A DNA stretch of 64,000 nt from Stenotrophomonas maltophilia (GCF_900186865.1 NZ_LT906480.1:514001-578000); one strand, 5' to 3'. Positions 22,918-31,893 are shown, counted from the stretch's first letter. Numbers and translations are program-made. Notes: a model not told the origin generated them from the letters alone.

Positions 22918-24567
22918 ATGCATACCATTGAAGTCGTCCTGGCGATGCTGGTGGCCGTTGTCGCCAGCGGCTACCTGGTTCGCGTCCTGCCGTTCTCGTT
23001 GCCGCTGCCGCTGGTGCAGATCGGCCTGGGTGCGGTCATCGCCGGGGTGTTCAACCGTGGCCACGCGCTGGAGCCGGAAGTGTTCTTCCTGCTGTTCCTG
23101 CCGCCACTGCTGTTCCTCGATGGCTGGCGCATTCCCAAGCAGGGCCTGTTCCGCGACAAGGGCGCGATCCTCGAACTGGCGTTCGGCCTGGTGGTGTTCA
23201 CCGTCATCGGCGCCGGCTTCCTGATCCACTGGTTGATTCCGGTGATGCCGCTGGCGGTGTGCTTCGCGCTGGCGGCCATCGTCTCGCCGACCGACCCGGT
23301 GGCGGTGGGCGCGATCGCTTCGAAGGCGCCGATTCCCAAGCGCCTGATGCACATCCTGGAAGGCGAGTCGCTGCTGAACGATGCCTCGGGCCTGGTCTGC
23401 TTCCGCTTCGCGGTGGCGGCGGTGATGACCGGCACCTTCTCGCTGGCCACGGCCTCGCTGACCTTCGTGTGGGTGGCGGTGGCGGGATTGGCGGTGGGCG
23501 TGGCGGTGACGCTGGGTGTGTCCACCTTCCAGCGCTGGCTGTGGCGCCGCTTTGGCGAGGAGCCCGGCGCGGCGATGCTGGTCAACCTGCTCATTCCGTT
23601 CGCGGCCTACCTGCTGGCCGAAGAGATCCATGCCTCGGGTATCCTCGCCGCGGTCGCCGCCGGTATCGCGATGAGCTATGTCGAGCTGACCGGTCGCGTC
23701 TCCGGCAGCATGCGCGTGCAGCGCGCCGGGGTCTGGAACATGCTGCAGTTCAGCTTCAACGGCATCATGTTCGTGCTGCTGGGCGAGCAGCTGCCGGGCA
23801 TCGTCGAACGCGCCACCACCACCATGAACGAGACCGGCCACCAGAGTGCGTGGTGGCTGCTGGTGTATGTGGTGGTGATCAATCTGGCACTGGTCGTGCT
23901 GCGCCTGTTGTGGGTGTGGTTGTCGCTGCGCTGGAACCTGCTGCGCGCGCGCCGTCGCGGCCTGGAGCGGGGCGAGGCACCGAACTGGCGCATCGTGGTG
24001 GCGACCTCGGTGGCCGGCGTGCGCGGTGCGATCACCCTGGCCGGTGTGTTGACCCTGCCGCTGTTCCTGCCCGACGGCAGTGCGTTCCCGGCGCGTGACC
24101 TGGTGATCTTCCTGGCCGCATCGGTGATCCTGTTCTCGCTGCTGGGCGCCAGCATCGCGCTGCCACAGCTGCTGAAGGGCCTGCAGCTTCCGGCTGACTC
24201 GGGCGAGCGCAAGGAAGAGGACCTGGCACGCCGGCTGTCGTCGAAGGCCGCGCTGGCCGGGGTCGAGCGCATGCGCCAGCAGCTGGTGATGAACCAGAAC
24301 ACCGAGAACGTGCAGCTGTACAACGACGCCGCCTCGCGGGTGAGCCTGCTCTACCAGCGGCACCTGGAGCGCGACAGTGATGGGCCCGACGTGGACCCGG
24401 AGAAGGTACGGCGCATGGAAATGGGCTACCGCCAGCTGCGCAGCGCCGGCCTCAATGCCGAGCGCGAGGAGCTGTTCCGGTTGACCCGGCGCGGGGTGAT
24501 CTCCGATGAGATCTCGCGGCGCCTGATCCGCAACCTGGACCTGCTGGAATCGCGCAAGCGCGAATGA
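22918..24567 (+). CDS. CPA1-family Na+(K+)/H+ antiporter
   Basis: The 549-residue protein starts at ATG 22918 with GGAAGAAG just upstream. About 12 helices span residues 1-430. Family motifs are visible: FLLFLPPLLFLDGWRIPK, the ion-site SPTDPVAVGAI, ILEGESLLNDASGLV and GVRGAITLAGVLTLPL. A charged helical cytoplasmic tail of about 120 residues follows. It exchanges sodium or potassium for protons across the inner membrane for pH and salt homeostasis. It appears monocistronic, followed by a palindromic repeat at 24610. Confidence 0.9.
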   Translation: MHTIEVVLAMLVAVVASGYLVRVLPFSLPLPLVQIGLGAVIAGVFNRGHALEPEVFFLLFLPPLLFLDGWRIPKQGLFRDKGAILELAFGLVVFTVIGAGFLIHWLIPVMPLAVCFALAAIVSPTDPVAVGAIASKAPIPKRLMHILEGESLLNDASGLVCFRFAVAAVMTGTFSLATASLTFVWVAVAGLAVGVAVTLGVSTFQRWLWRRFGEEPGAAMLVNLLIPFAAYLLAEEIHASGILAAVAAGIAMSYVELTGRVSGSMRVQRAGVWNMLQFSFNGIMFVLLGEQLPGIVERATTTMNETGHQSAWWLLVYVVVINLALVVLRLLWVWLSLRWNLLRARRRGLERGEAPNWRIVVATSVAGVRGAITLAGVLTLPLFLPDGSAFPARDLVIFLAASVILFSLLGASIALPQLLKGLQLPADSGERKEEDLARRLSSKAALAGVERMRQQLVMNQNTENVQLYNDAASRVSLLYQRHLERDSDGPDVDPEKVRRMEMGYRQLRSAGLNAEREELFRLTRRGVISDEISRRLIRNLDLLESRKRE

Positions 24568-24609
24568 CCCTGTACCCCGGGTGGGTGCGGACCTTGGTCC
24601 GCGTTGATC

Positions 24610-24648
24610 GGGGTCAGATCCCTTTCCGCAGGAAAGGGATCTGACCCC
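24610..24648. repeat. GGGGTCAGATCC palindromic repeat, copy 2
   Basis: GGGGTCAGATCCCTTTCC, a 3-nt loop, GGAAAGGGATCTGACCCC: an 18-bp nearly perfect stem between convergent genes, so it could terminate both. Confidence 0.8.
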
Positions 24649-24666
24649 AGGATCCGGGAGCCGTGC

Positions 24667-24915
24667 TTATTCCGGCTTCTGGTCCAGGAAATACACCTCG
24701 ACCTTGCCCTTGACCTTGATGGTCATCGGGTTGCCGCGGCGGTCGCGGGCCTTGCCGGCCTGCACGCGGATCCAGCCTTCGCTGACCGAGTATTCCTCGA
24801 CGTTGTCACGCTCGACGTCGTTGAAACGCACGCCGACGCCGCGCTCCAGCGCCTGCGCATCATGGAAGGGGCTGGCCGGGTTGATCGCCAGGTGGTCGGG
24901 AGGGGTATCGCTCAT
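24667..24915 (-). CDS. DUF3297 family protein
   Basis: The 82-residue protein matches the small DUF3297 family: LAINPASPFHDAQALERGVG, VRFNDVERDNVEEY, SVSEGWIRVQAGKARDRRGN and TIKVKGKVEVYF. Function unknown. The start MSDTPPD is the family start. It is convergent with the antiporter gene and divergent from the acidic protein at 25006. Confidence 0.85.
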   Translation of the reverse strand: MSDTPPDHLAINPASPFHDAQALERGVGVRFNDVERDNVEEYSVSEGWIRVQAGKARDRRGNPMTIKVKGKVEVYFLDQKPE

Positions 24916-25005
24916 CGCTTCATTCACAGTGACGGCCACCAAGGCCGGCTTCAGCGGCACAGGATAAACCGTAGAATGCCGGCCTGCCCCAGAGGAGGTT
25001 CCGCC

Positions 25006-25548
25006 ATGCCCGACAACAGCGACTATTTCGACTTCGAGGAAGACATCCACGACTTCGACGAAGATGGCTTCGAGGCACGGGTCTGGAACCTGCTGGTGCT
25101 GATCAACCCGGGCGACGAGGAACTGGCCCTGCAGCAGTTCAACCGCTGGCGCGAACACCTGGCCGAGGACGGGCAGCCGCTGGAAGCGGACAGCGACTGG
25201 CTGCCGGCCCTGTTCACGGCCATCGCCTGGCAGTCCGGTTTCGAGGTCGAGCGTGATGATCTGGAATCGCTGCAGTCGGCAGTGAACGAGCTGTCGGCGC
25301 GCTTCAACCTGCAGCTGGACTGGGGCGGCGACCTGGATGACGAGGACTTCGCCGAAGGCCTGGACGGCGTGCAGCTGATGTCCACCGCCTTCGACCGCCT
25401 GCGCGAGCACAACTACACGCTGTGGAGCGTGGATGCCGGCAGCGACGGCTTCACCGGCGTGATGGCGCTGACCCGCGACGACGACGCAATGCTGGCGCTG
25501 TGCTCGCTGCTGAACGTGGAAATCCGCCTGGGCAGCGACCCGTTCTGA
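25006..25548 (+). CDS. Acidic conserved protein of unknown function
   Basis: The 180-residue protein has a strong ribosome site (GAGGAGG) 8 nt before ATG 25006. It is very acidic, with Asp/Glu clusters at about 3-25 and 105-122, and ends with a strand-rich part (YTLWSVDAGSDGFTGVMALT then MLALCSLLNVEIRLG). No signal peptide or membrane segment, so it is cytosolic. It may belong to the DUF6630 group, but I hold that only weakly. Confidence 0.75.
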   Translation: MPDNSDYFDFEEDIHDFDEDGFEARVWNLLVLINPGDEELALQQFNRWREHLAEDGQPLEADSDWLPALFTAIAWQSGFEVERDDLESLQSAVNELSARFNLQLDWGGDLDDEDFAEGLDGVQLMSTAFDRLREHNYTLWSVDAGSDGFTGVMALTRDDDAMLALCSLLNVEIRLGSDPF

Positions 25549-25638
25549 GCGATGGGCCGATCCGCCCGGCACGACCCGGCGGGGACGATCTGCTGGGCGC
25601 GGCCTGACGGGTTGATCCGCTGGAGACGACCCGACGGG

Positions 25639-25725
25639 GTAGCGTCGACTGTTAGTCGACTGCTCTCCCATCCGGCCGCGAGAACCCCGCGCTGCGCGCG
25701 ATAGTCGACTGACAGTCGACTCTAC
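25639..25725 (+). repeat. SMAG-variant pair, inverted
   Basis: GTAGCGTCGACTGTTAGTCGAC at 25639 (GTAG head, GTCGACT core) faces AGTCGACTGACAGTCGACTC followed by CTAC ending at 25725. The core differs from the GCCGGCC type, but head and geometry are the same. Confidence 0.75.
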
Positions 25726-25767
25726 CCGGTCGGTGCCGGTTGGTGTCCGGCGAACCCGCGACGTGGC

Positions 25768-26043
25768 CTACGGCCGGTACTGCGCCCTGGCGTTGGCAAT
25801 CACCGTTTTGACCAGTTCACGGTCGGTGTGCCGTGAGATCGCCCGCGCACCGAGCGCGATCGCCTGTGCGCGCAGCTCGGAAGTGACATCGTAGTGGGCA
25901 CCGCTGGCCTTGTTCTGGAAGGCCCGCGGGGGAATGCCGAGCTGCGCCGCCATCGCGTGCAGCTCGGCCAGGGTGTCGGCCATCAGGTGCGCCCAGCGCT
26001 GTCCGCGCCAGGGATGCACCGCGTCATCGACGTAGACCGTCAC
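25768..26043 (-). CDS. DUF4031 family protein
   Basis: The 91-residue protein starts at GTG (VTVYVDDAVHPWRGQRWAHL), the usual DUF4031 start. The family pattern continues with ADTLAELHAMAAQLGIPPRA, FQNKASGAHYDVT and ARAISRHTDRELV. Function unknown, probably a small nucleotide- or metal-binding fold. It lies 13 bp after the stop of the gene at 26057-26545 and is likely co-transcribed with it. Confidence 0.8.
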   Translation of the reverse strand: MTVYVDDAVHPWRGQRWAHLMADTLAELHAMAAQLGIPPRAFQNKASGAHYDVTSELRAQAIALGARAISRHTDRELVKTVIANARAQYRP

Positions 26044-26056
26044 CGCCGCGGCCGGT

Positions 26057-26545
26057 TCAGGCCTGCGGCTTGCTGTCGCTGTCAGCGGCCGGAGCGGCCT
26101 CGGCAGCGGCTTCTTCGGCCACGTCGCCCTCGGCGGCTTCGCCTTCCTCGCCTTCAGCAGCGTCGACGCCTTCGAACTCGGCAACCAGCTTGTCCAGGTA
26201 CTCGTCGGCGGTCTGCTCGGATTCGGCCGCCAGGGTGTCCAGCAGCTTCTGCAGCAGTTCGGAGTACTCCAGGTTGACCTTGCGGCCTTCCTTTTCCTGC
26301 ACGTTGGCCAGGTGCTTGAGCATGGCCAGCATCGGCACCGGGTTCTCGGCATTGCCCATGGTCTGGCCGCCGATGGCCAGCAGCCACTCACGGCCCTGCA
26401 GGCCGATGGCCGCTACCACCTGGCCGTCTTCGTTGGTCAGCACGGCATGGTTCTGCACCTGCTGCTGGGCATTCAGGCGGAGGAACGGGCGCTTGGCCTG
26501 CTGCTTCTTGCGCTTGTCGCGCTTGGCCTTGGAGTTCTGGGACAT
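26057..26545 (-). CDS. Conserved protein with basic N-terminus and acidic Ala/Glu tail
   Basis: The 162-residue protein begins with a Lys/Arg stretch (SKAKRDKRKKQQAKRP), continues with a compact domain (LNAQQQVQNHAVLTNEDGQV to about residue 110), and ends in an Ala/Glu-rich disordered tail. Start is MSQNSK with AGGTG some 10 nt upstream. A basic arm and acidic tail suggest nucleic-acid or ribosome association, but this is inference. It precedes the DUF4031 gene in a probable two-gene unit. Confidence 0.75.
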   Translation of the reverse strand: MSQNSKAKRDKRKKQQAKRPFLRLNAQQQVQNHAVLTNEDGQVVAAIGLQGREWLLAIGGQTMGNAENPVPMLAMLKHLANVQEKEGRKVNLEYSELLQKLLDTLAAESEQTADEYLDKLVAEFEGVDAAEGEEGEAAEGDVAEEAAAEAAPAADSDSKPQA

Positions 26546-26601
26546 GGGGGTGAAATCACCTGGAAACGGAAAGACCGCCATTGTACCGGCCGCACGCAGG
26601 C

Positions 26602-26640
26602 GGGGTCAGATCCCTTTCCATGGAAAAGGGATCTGACCCC
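26602..26640. repeat. GGGGTCAGATCC palindromic repeat, copy 3
   Basis: GGGGTCAGATCCCTTTCC, a short ATG-containing loop, then AAAGGGATCTGACCCC. It lies immediately after the motB stop (minus strand) and upstream of the gene at 26057-26545. Confidence 0.8.
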
Positions 26641-26643
26641 GGC

Positions 26644-27594
26644 TCAACGTGCCACGGGCGCGGCCTCACCTTGCGCGGCCTGCACGTCCGGGTCGGCGGT
26701 GGGCGCCGACAGCCCCACCTGCGGGCCGGCACCGGCCAGGGCGGCCTCCTCGGCGGCCTTGGTCATCACCACGATGCTGATGCGGCGGTTGATCGGGTTC
26801 TGCGGGTCGGTCTTGTCGAACAGCACCGACGAGGACAGGCCGACCACACGGGTGATCTTGCTGTCCTCCAGGCCGCCGTCCACCAGTGCGCGCCGTGCGG
26901 CGTTGGCACGATCGGCGCTCAGTTCCCAGTTGCCATAGCCGCGTGCGGCCGAATAGGCGGTGATGTCGGTGTGGCCGGTCAGGCTGATCCGGTTCGGCAC
27001 ATGGTTCAGGTACTCGGCCAGTTCGTGCAGGATCTGCTGCGTGTACGGCTTCAGCGTGGCGCTGCCAAGGTCGAACATGGGCCGGTTCTGCTTGTCCACG
27101 ATCTGGATGCGCAGGCCTTCCGGGGTCAGGTCCAGCAGCAGCTGGTCCTTGAATGGCTCCAGCGCCTGGCTCCTGCTGATCGCCTCCTGCAGTTCCTTCA
27201 TCAGCGCTTCCAGCTGCTGCTTGTCGCGCTGCTGCTGGTCCACCGGCTGCGGCACGGCCTCCTTCTGGTTCTGGAAGGGATCGTTGCTGTTGCCGCGCGA
27301 GATGTCGGTGGCACCGCCCAGCTTGATCATCGAGGTGCTGGCGCCGCCCGGGCCGGCCATGCCGGGCGCCGGCGTGGCGTTCTGCCCACTCAGCGGGCTG
27401 GGGTTGCGGAAGTACTCGGAAATGGCCGCACGGTCGTTCTTGTTGGTGGTGGCCATCAGCCACAGCACCAGGAAGAACGCCATCATCGCGGTCACGAAGT
27501 CGGCGTAGGCCACCTTCCACGAGCCGCCGTGGTGGGCGGCGTGGCCGGCCTTCTTGACCCGGCGGACGATGACGGTGGGCTTGTTCTCGGCCAT
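26644..27594 (-). CDS. motB: Flagellar motor stator protein MotB
   Basis: The 316-residue protein has a short cytoplasmic basic N-terminus, one membrane helix (YADFVTAMMAFFLVLWLMAT) carrying the proton-path Asp 32, a linker with the plug, and a C-terminal OmpA-like peptidoglycan-binding domain (ISLTGHTDIT and ELSADRANAARRALV, NRRISIVVM). With MotA it forms the proton-driven stator that turns the flagellum. It follows motA with a 3-bp gap on the minus strand. Confidence 0.95.
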   Translation of the reverse strand: MAENKPTVIVRRVKKAGHAAHHGGSWKVAYADFVTAMMAFFLVLWLMATTNKNDRAAISEYFRNPSPLSGQNATPAPGMAGPGGASTSMIKLGGATDISRGNSNDPFQNQKEAVPQPVDQQQRDKQQLEALMKELQEAISRSQALEPFKDQLLLDLTPEGLRIQIVDKQNRPMFDLGSATLKPYTQQILHELAEYLNHVPNRISLTGHTDITAYSAARGYGNWELSADRANAARRALVDGGLEDSKITRVVGLSSSVLFDKTDPQNPINRRISIVVMTKAAEEAALAGAGPQVGLSAPTADPDVQAAQGEAAPVAR

Positions 27595-27597
27595 GGC

Positions 27598-28452
27598 TTA
27601 CTTGACCGTCTTCAGGTGCTGCTCGAAATCGGAGAAGGCCGGGCGCACGTTCGACGGCAGCGTCTTGCGGGCAAACTCCAGCGCGATCTTCGGGTTGTAG
27701 CCGCGCAGGCAGGCCAGCAGGGCGGTCTTGACCGATTCGTAGATGCGGCTGTCCTGTTCGGCGCGGGCTTCCATCGCCGCCGCCATCGGGCCGACGAAGC
27801 CGTAGCCCAGCAGGATGCCGAGGAAGGTACCGACCAGCGCACCGGCCACATGGCCGCCCACTTCGACGATGTCGCCGCCGATCGAACCCATGGTGATGAC
27901 GATGCCCAGCACCGCCGCCACGATGCCGAAACCGGGCAATCCGTCGGCGACCTTGGTCAACACCTGCGACGGCGCCATGGCTTCGGCATGGTGCTTTTCC
28001 AGCTCCAGTTCCAGCAGCGGTTCCAGCTCGTGCGGCTCGATGTTGCTGCCGATCATCAGGCGCAGGCAGTCGGTGATGAAGTCGATCAGGTGATGGTCGG
28101 CCTGCACCTTGGGGTAGTTGCCGAACAAGGCGCTCTCGGCTGGGCGCTCGACATGGTCTTCCAGTGCCATGAAGCCTTCGCGGCGCGCCTTGTTGAGCAG
28201 TTCATAGAGCAGGCTGAGCACATCGATGTAGTCCTGCTGCTTGTAGCGCGGGCCCTTGAACACGCCCACCATGGCCTGCAGGGTCTGCTTGACGGTCTTG
28301 GCCGGGGTACCGACCAGGAAGGCGCCGAGCGCGGCGCCGCCGATGATGACCAGCTCGTAGGGTTGCCAGAGGGCACCCAGGCGGCCGTGGGCACCGAGGT
28401 AGCCCCCGATCACGCTGATGATGACGACCAGGAATCCAACGATGATGAGCAT
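27598..28452 (-). CDS. motA: Flagellar motor stator protein MotA
   Basis: The 284-residue inner-membrane protein has four helices and the MotA signature ADGLPGFGIVAAVLGIVITM, with MGSIGG and the cytoplasmic charged loop (RREGFMALEDHVERP). It supplies the proton channel and torque contact with FliG. The start is uncertain: ATG 28452 gives the usual MLIIVG beginning but has no close ribosome site. A TTG at 28464 lies 13 nt after AAGGAG, and that AAGGAG can pair with CTCCTT in a small leader hairpin. Confidence 0.93.
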   Translation of the reverse strand: MLIIVGFLVVIISVIGGYLGAHGRLGALWQPYELVIIGGAALGAFLVGTPAKTVKQTLQAMVGVFKGPRYKQQDYIDVLSLLYELLNKARREGFMALEDHVERPAESALFGNYPKVQADHHLIDFITDCLRLMIGSNIEPHELEPLLELELEKHHAEAMAPSQVLTKVADGLPGFGIVAAVLGIVITMGSIGGDIVEVGGHVAGALVGTFLGILLGYGFVGPMAAAMEARAEQDSRIYESVKTALLACLRGYNPKIALEFARKTLPSNVRPAFSDFEQHLKTVK

Positions 28453-28542
28453 GGGGCGACGCAAGGAGAGGGGATATCTCCTTGTCGGCCCGTCGCCCGG
28501 TTTTCTGAAGAGGGAATTCTGTGAAATCGGTCAGCGGGTATT

Positions 28543-29010
28543 TCAGCCCGCCATGCCGGCCTCGGCACCGCCACGCTGCAGTGGATCGGGCCACGGCTCA
28601 CCATTGCCAGTGAATGAAAGTGAGACGGAATTCAGGCAGTGACGCTCGTAGGTGGGCGGCGGACCGTCCGGGAATACGTGGCCGAGGTGGCTGCCGCAGC
28701 GCGCACAGGTGATCTCGGTGCGGACCATGCCGTGGCTGGTATCGCGGATCTCGCGCACGTGCGCTGGGTCGAACGGAGCGAAGAAGCTGGGCCAGCCAGT
28801 ACCGGAATCGAACTTGGTGCTGGAGCGGAACAGCGGCAGCGCGCACAGGCGGCAGCAATAGACGCCCTCGCGCTTGTTGTCGAGGAATACCCCGCAGAAC
28901 GGCGCCTCGGTGCCGTGCTGCAGCAGCACGCGGCGTTCCTCGCTGCTGAGACCGGCAACCAGCGCCTCGGTCTGGGTGGCAGTGGGGGGCGTCAGATCGA
29001 AGGCGGTCAT
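28543..29010 (-). CDS. msrB: Peptide-methionine (R)-S-oxide reductase MsrB, cytosolic
   Basis: The 155-residue enzyme repairs methionine-R-sulfoxide in proteins. Zinc cysteines appear as CRLC (53, 56) and CARC (102, 105). The catalytic Cys is 125 in RHCLNSVSL. The [16 protein letters not shown] segment is diagnostic. There is no signal peptide, in contrast to the second MsrB at 55810. It is near motA but 90 bp away, so probably a separate unit. Confidence 0.93.
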   Translation of the reverse strand: MTAFDLTPPTATQTEALVAGLSSEERRVLLQHGTEAPFCGVFLDNKREGVYCCRLCALPLFRSSTKFDSGTGWPSFFAPFDPAHVREIRDTSHGMVRTEITCARCGSHLGHVFPDGPPPTYERHCLNSVSLSFTGNGEPWPDPLQRGGAEAGMAG

Positions 29011-29150
29011 GGCGGCGCTCCGTGGGGTCGATGGCCTGGGGGTGCCGGAAAACGTGGGGGTGCTGGCGCCCGCTTGCAAGTGTGATGGCCGTTCATGGGC
29101 GGCACACAGGCGCTGGCGCATGGTGAATGCGAACCACGCCGGAGCGTGCC

Positions 29151-29528
29151 ATGAAATCGACCCTTTCCCTGCTGTTGATGGCCCTGCTGCCCTTGGTCGC
29201 GCAGGCCCAGGTACCGACATCGTCGAGCCCGACCGCCACCCGTAGTGCGACCACCGTGGCACCGCAGCCGGCGGTGCCGCCACCACAGGCCGCGCGCCCG
29301 CAGCCGCAGGTACTGCCCTCGCCACAGCCGACGCAGCCGATCAAGTCCACCGGTCCGGCCCAGGTCGCGCCGGCGCCGGTCCCGAAGCCTGCCGACAAGG
29401 TCTATGACCGCAATGGCCGCATCGTTCCCGGGGTGCGCCCGGCCGGCCCGAACCGCGTGTTCGACTCGCGCACCGGCCGCTATTACGACAGCGTGCCGGC
29501 CGGCGATGGCCAGCAGATCAAGCGCTGA
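29151..29528 (+). CDS. Exported Pro/Gln-rich protein of unknown function
   Basis: The 125-residue product has a signal peptide ([20 protein letters not shown]) and GGAG 7 nt upstream. A disordered Pro/Ala/Gln stretch at about 22-80 is followed by a small conserved-looking end ([20 protein letters not shown], then TGRYYDSVP). It could be a periplasmic or surface linker-type protein. Family not recognised. Confidence 0.7.
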   Translation: MKSTLSLLLMALLPLVAQAQVPTSSSPTATRSATTVAPQPAVPPPQAARPQPQVLPSPQPTQPIKSTGPAQVAPAPVPKPADKVYDRNGRIVPGVRPAGPNRVFDSRTGRYYDSVPAGDGQQIKR

Positions 29529-29699
29529 CCTCCAATGCCAATCCAGGTGGGCAGCGGCTGCGGGCTGTGCGCGCTGAACGCACGAAAACAACCTGCCGCA
29601 GATCACTGCTTTTTCGCCTGCGATTAACCGTTCCGGGACCAACGTGGCCGTGCGCCGGCATTTCGCCGCCGCATGTCCTTTGTCCACTGGATCGCGATC

Positions 29700-29849
29700 A
29701 TGAAAAACCAGCAGAACCGTCATCCCGGCAAGGAACCGCAGGGCCGCAACCCGCAGCAGCAACAGCAACAGCAGATGGACTCGCAGCAGCCGCACAAGGG
29801 CGGCAAGCAGCAGGAACAGCGCTCGCAGAAACATCCACAGCAGCGTTGA
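29700..29849 (+). CDS. Small glutamine-rich hydrophilic protein (49 aa)
   Basis: A short frame from ATG 29700 to TGA 29849 encodes 49 residues, 18 of them Gln, including a run of seven, with Lys, Arg and His but no hydrophobic residue clusters (MKNQQNRHPGKEPQG at the start, KHPQQR at the end). Only a weak ribosome site is visible. It looks disordered and could be a small stress or nucleic-acid-associated protein. The frame may be chance, so confidence is moderate. Confidence 0.45.
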   Translation: MKNQQNRHPGKEPQGRNPQQQQQQQMDSQQPHKGGKQQEQRSQKHPQQR

Positions 29850-29863
29850 CTGTCACCATGGTC

Positions 29864-29946
29864 GGGGGTCAGAGCCCGCTGCGCGGGATCCGACCCCTTG
29901 CCGAATCCTGACCGGGGTCGGATCCCGCAACGCGGGCTCTGACCCC
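29864..29946. repeat. Two GGGGTCAGA/GGGGTCGGA palindromic repeats in opposite orientation
   Basis: Copy 4 at 29864-29896 reads GGGGTCAGAGCCCGC...GCGGGATCCGACCCC. Copy 5 at 29914-29946 is nearly its reverse complement, GGGGTCGGATCCCGC...GCGGGCTCTGACCCC. The inner arms differ from the CCCTTTCC type but still pair. The 17-nt spacer puts the pair between the small Gln-rich frame and lrp. Confidence 0.8.
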
Positions 29947-29959
29947 GATCGCAACTGCC

Positions 29960-30439
29960 TCAATCGGGAATCGGCAAGCTCAGCGTTTCCTTCACTTCTT
30001 CCATCACGATGTAGCTTTTCGACTCGCGCACGTGCGGCAGTGTCAGCAACGTGCTGCCGAGCAGCTTGCGGTAGGAGGCCATTTCGCTGATCCGCGCTTT
30101 CAGCAGGTAATCGAAGTCGCCCGACACCAGATGGCACTCCAGCACGTTGGGCAGCTTCAGCGCCGCGCGCCGGAACTCCTCGAAAATGTCGCCGGACTTG
30201 TAGGCCAGGCTGATTTCCACGAACACCAGCAGGCTGGCCTTCACTGCGGCCGGGTCGAGGTGAGCGTGGTAGCCGGTGATCACCCCTTCGCGCTCCAACC
30301 GGCGCACGCGCTCCGTGCACGGCGTGGTCGACAGGCCGACCCGCTCGCCCAGTTCGGTGAAGGAAATACGGCCCTCGGCCTGCAGGATGCGCAGGATCTT
30401 GCGGTCGATCTTGTCCAGTTCGCGGGTACGGGTGGCCAT
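29960..30439 (-). CDS. lrp: Lrp/AsnC-family regulator
   Basis: The 159-residue protein starts at MATRTRELDKIDRKIL with AAGG 9 nt upstream. Its helix-turn-helix (ISFTELGERVGLSTTPCTER then VRRLEREGVITGY) and RAM ligand-binding domain (VLECHLVSGDFDYLLKARIS) are clear. It is divergent from dadA-alr and by position should control D-alanine/L-alanine use, as Lrp does in other gammaproteobacteria. A perfect inverted repeat in the shared promoter region is its likely site. Confidence 0.9.
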   Translation of the reverse strand: MATRTRELDKIDRKILRILQAEGRISFTELGERVGLSTTPCTERVRRLEREGVITGYHAHLDPAAVKASLLVFVEISLAYKSGDIFEEFRRAALKLPNVLECHLVSGDFDYLLKARISEMASYRKLLGSTLLTLPHVRESKSYIVMEEVKETLSLPIPD

Positions 30440-30483
30440 GGTCGTCAACCTTGGGGAATGAATTGCAGGAGAACATCCTGCCG

Positions 30484-30509
30484 GTTGATTTCAAAACAGG
30501 CAAATCAAC
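30484..30509. promoter_or_regulatory. Inverted repeat GTTGATTT-N10-AAATCAAC, probable Lrp site
   Basis: Perfect 8-nt arms lie between lrp and dadA in an A/T-rich stretch. A possible -10 (TATACT at about 30523) follows, so binding here could affect both directions. Confidence 0.6.
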
Positions 30510-30588
30510 TGGGAATGGCTGTCTATACTTCCCCAATTATGGTCCCTGTGCGCTCCAGTGCAGGGAATGATCGGGTTGGAGAAGTCCC

Positions 30589-31893
30589 ATGCGAGTCCTA
30601 GTTCTCGGCAGCGGCGTGATTGGTACCACCAGTGCCTGGTACCTGCGACAGGCCGGGTTTGAAGTCACGGTCATCGACCGCCAACCCGGCCCGGCGCTGG
30701 AAACCAGCTTCGCCAATGCCGGCCAGCTGTCATTCGGCTACACCTCGCCGTGGGCGGCCCCGGGCGTGCCGAAGAAGGCCATCGGCTGGCTGTTCGAGAA
30801 GCACGCGCCGCTGGCGATCAAACCGGGCATGGACCTGGCCCAGTACCGCTGGCTGTGGCAGATGCTGCGCAACTGCACCCACGAGCGTTATGCGATCAAC
30901 AAGGCGCGCATGGTGCGCATGTCCGAGTACAGCCGCGACTGCCTGAACGAGCTGCGCGCGCAGATCGGCATCGAATTCGAAGGCCGCGACCTGGGCACCA
31001 CCCAGCTGTTCCGCACCCAGCAGCAGCTGGATGCCTCGGCGCAGGACATCGAGATCCTGGCCCAGTACGGCGTGCCGTACGAGGTGCTGGACCGCGCCGG
31101 CATCATCCAGGCCGAACCGGCCCTGGCGCATGTCGATGGCCTGGTCGGTGCGCTGCGCCTGCCGCGTGACCAGACCGGCGACTGCCAGCTGTTCACCCGT
31201 CGCCTGGCGCAGATGTGCGTGGATGCTGGTGTCGAGTTCCGCTTCGACCAGGACATCACCGGCCTGGAGTTCGATGGCGACCGCATCACCGGCGTGCGCA
31301 TCGACGGCAAGCTGGAAACCGCCGACCGCTTCGTGGTCGCGCTCGGCAGCTATTCGCCGGCGCTGGTCGCACCGCTGGGCATGCGCCTGCCGGTGTACCC
31401 GCTGAAGGGCTATTCGCTGACCCTGCCGATCACCGACCCGGCGATGGCGCCGACCTCGACCATCCTCGACGAGAGCTACAAGGTGGCGGTCACCCGCTTC
31501 GACGACCGCATCCGCGTCGGTGGCATGGCCGAAGTGGCCGGCTTCGACCTGTCGCTGTCGCAGCGACGCCGCGAGACCCTGGAGCTGGTGGTCAGCGACC
31601 TCTACCCGAAGGGCGGCGACCTGTCGCGCGCGCAGTTCTGGACCGGCCTGCGCCCGGCCACGCCGGACGGTACGCCGGTGATCGGCGCCACGCCGTTCCG
31701 CAACCTGTACCTCAACACCGGCCACGGCACCCTGGGCTGGACCATGGCCTGCGGCTCGGGCCGCTACCTGGCTGACCTGATGAGCGCGCGCCAGCCGCAG
31801 ATCAGCACCGAAGGCCTGGATATTTTCCGCTACGGCCAGTACGGTCACGCGCCGCAACAAGAGAACCGCACATGCGTCCTGCCCGCGCGCTGA
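30589..31893 (+). CDS. dadA: D-amino acid dehydrogenase, small subunit
   Basis: The 434-residue flavoprotein has the N-terminal FAD motif [15 protein letters not shown], the [20 protein letters not shown] segment specific to DadA, and the C-terminal [15 protein letters not shown]. It oxidises D-alanine to pyruvate and ammonia at the inner membrane, passing electrons to the respiratory chain. Its end overlaps alr by 22 bp. Together with alr it channels L-alanine into pyruvate. Divergent lrp is the likely regulator. Confidence 0.95.
   Translation: MRVLVLGSGVIGTTSAWYLRQAGFEVTVIDRQPGPALETSFANAGQLSFGYTSPWAAPGVPKKAIGWLFEKHAPLAIKPGMDLAQYRWLWQMLRNCTHERYAINKARMVRMSEYSRDCLNELRAQIGIEFEGRDLGTTQLFRTQQQLDASAQDIEILAQYGVPYEVLDRAGIIQAEPALAHVDGLVGALRLPRDQTGDCQLFTRRLAQMCVDAGVEFRFDQDITGLEFDGDRITGVRIDGKLETADRFVVALGSYSPALVAPLGMRLPVYPLKGYSLTLPITDPAMAPTSTILDESYKVAVTRFDDRIRVGGMAEVAGFDLSLSQRRRETLELVVSDLYPKGGDLSRAQFWTGLRPATPDGTPVIGATPFRNLYLNTGHGTLGWTMACGSGRYLADLMSARQPQISTEGLDIFRYGQYGHAPQQENRTCVLPAR

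Noticed and set aside
21847..24363. An open minus-strand frame of 838 codons antisense to the dioxygenase and antiporter genes
   Set aside because: It is His/Gln/Arg-rich with no family motif, and lies opposite genes with clear motifs. It is a by-product of GC-rich codon use.
26581..28524. A 647-codon plus-strand frame across motB and motA
   Set aside because: It is antisense to two unmistakable flagellar stator genes.
28465..28542. A flagellar sigma-28 promoter before motA
   Set aside because: TGAAATAC and ACCGAT are present on the minus strand but the spacing is too short for the TAAA-N15-GCCGATAA consensus.
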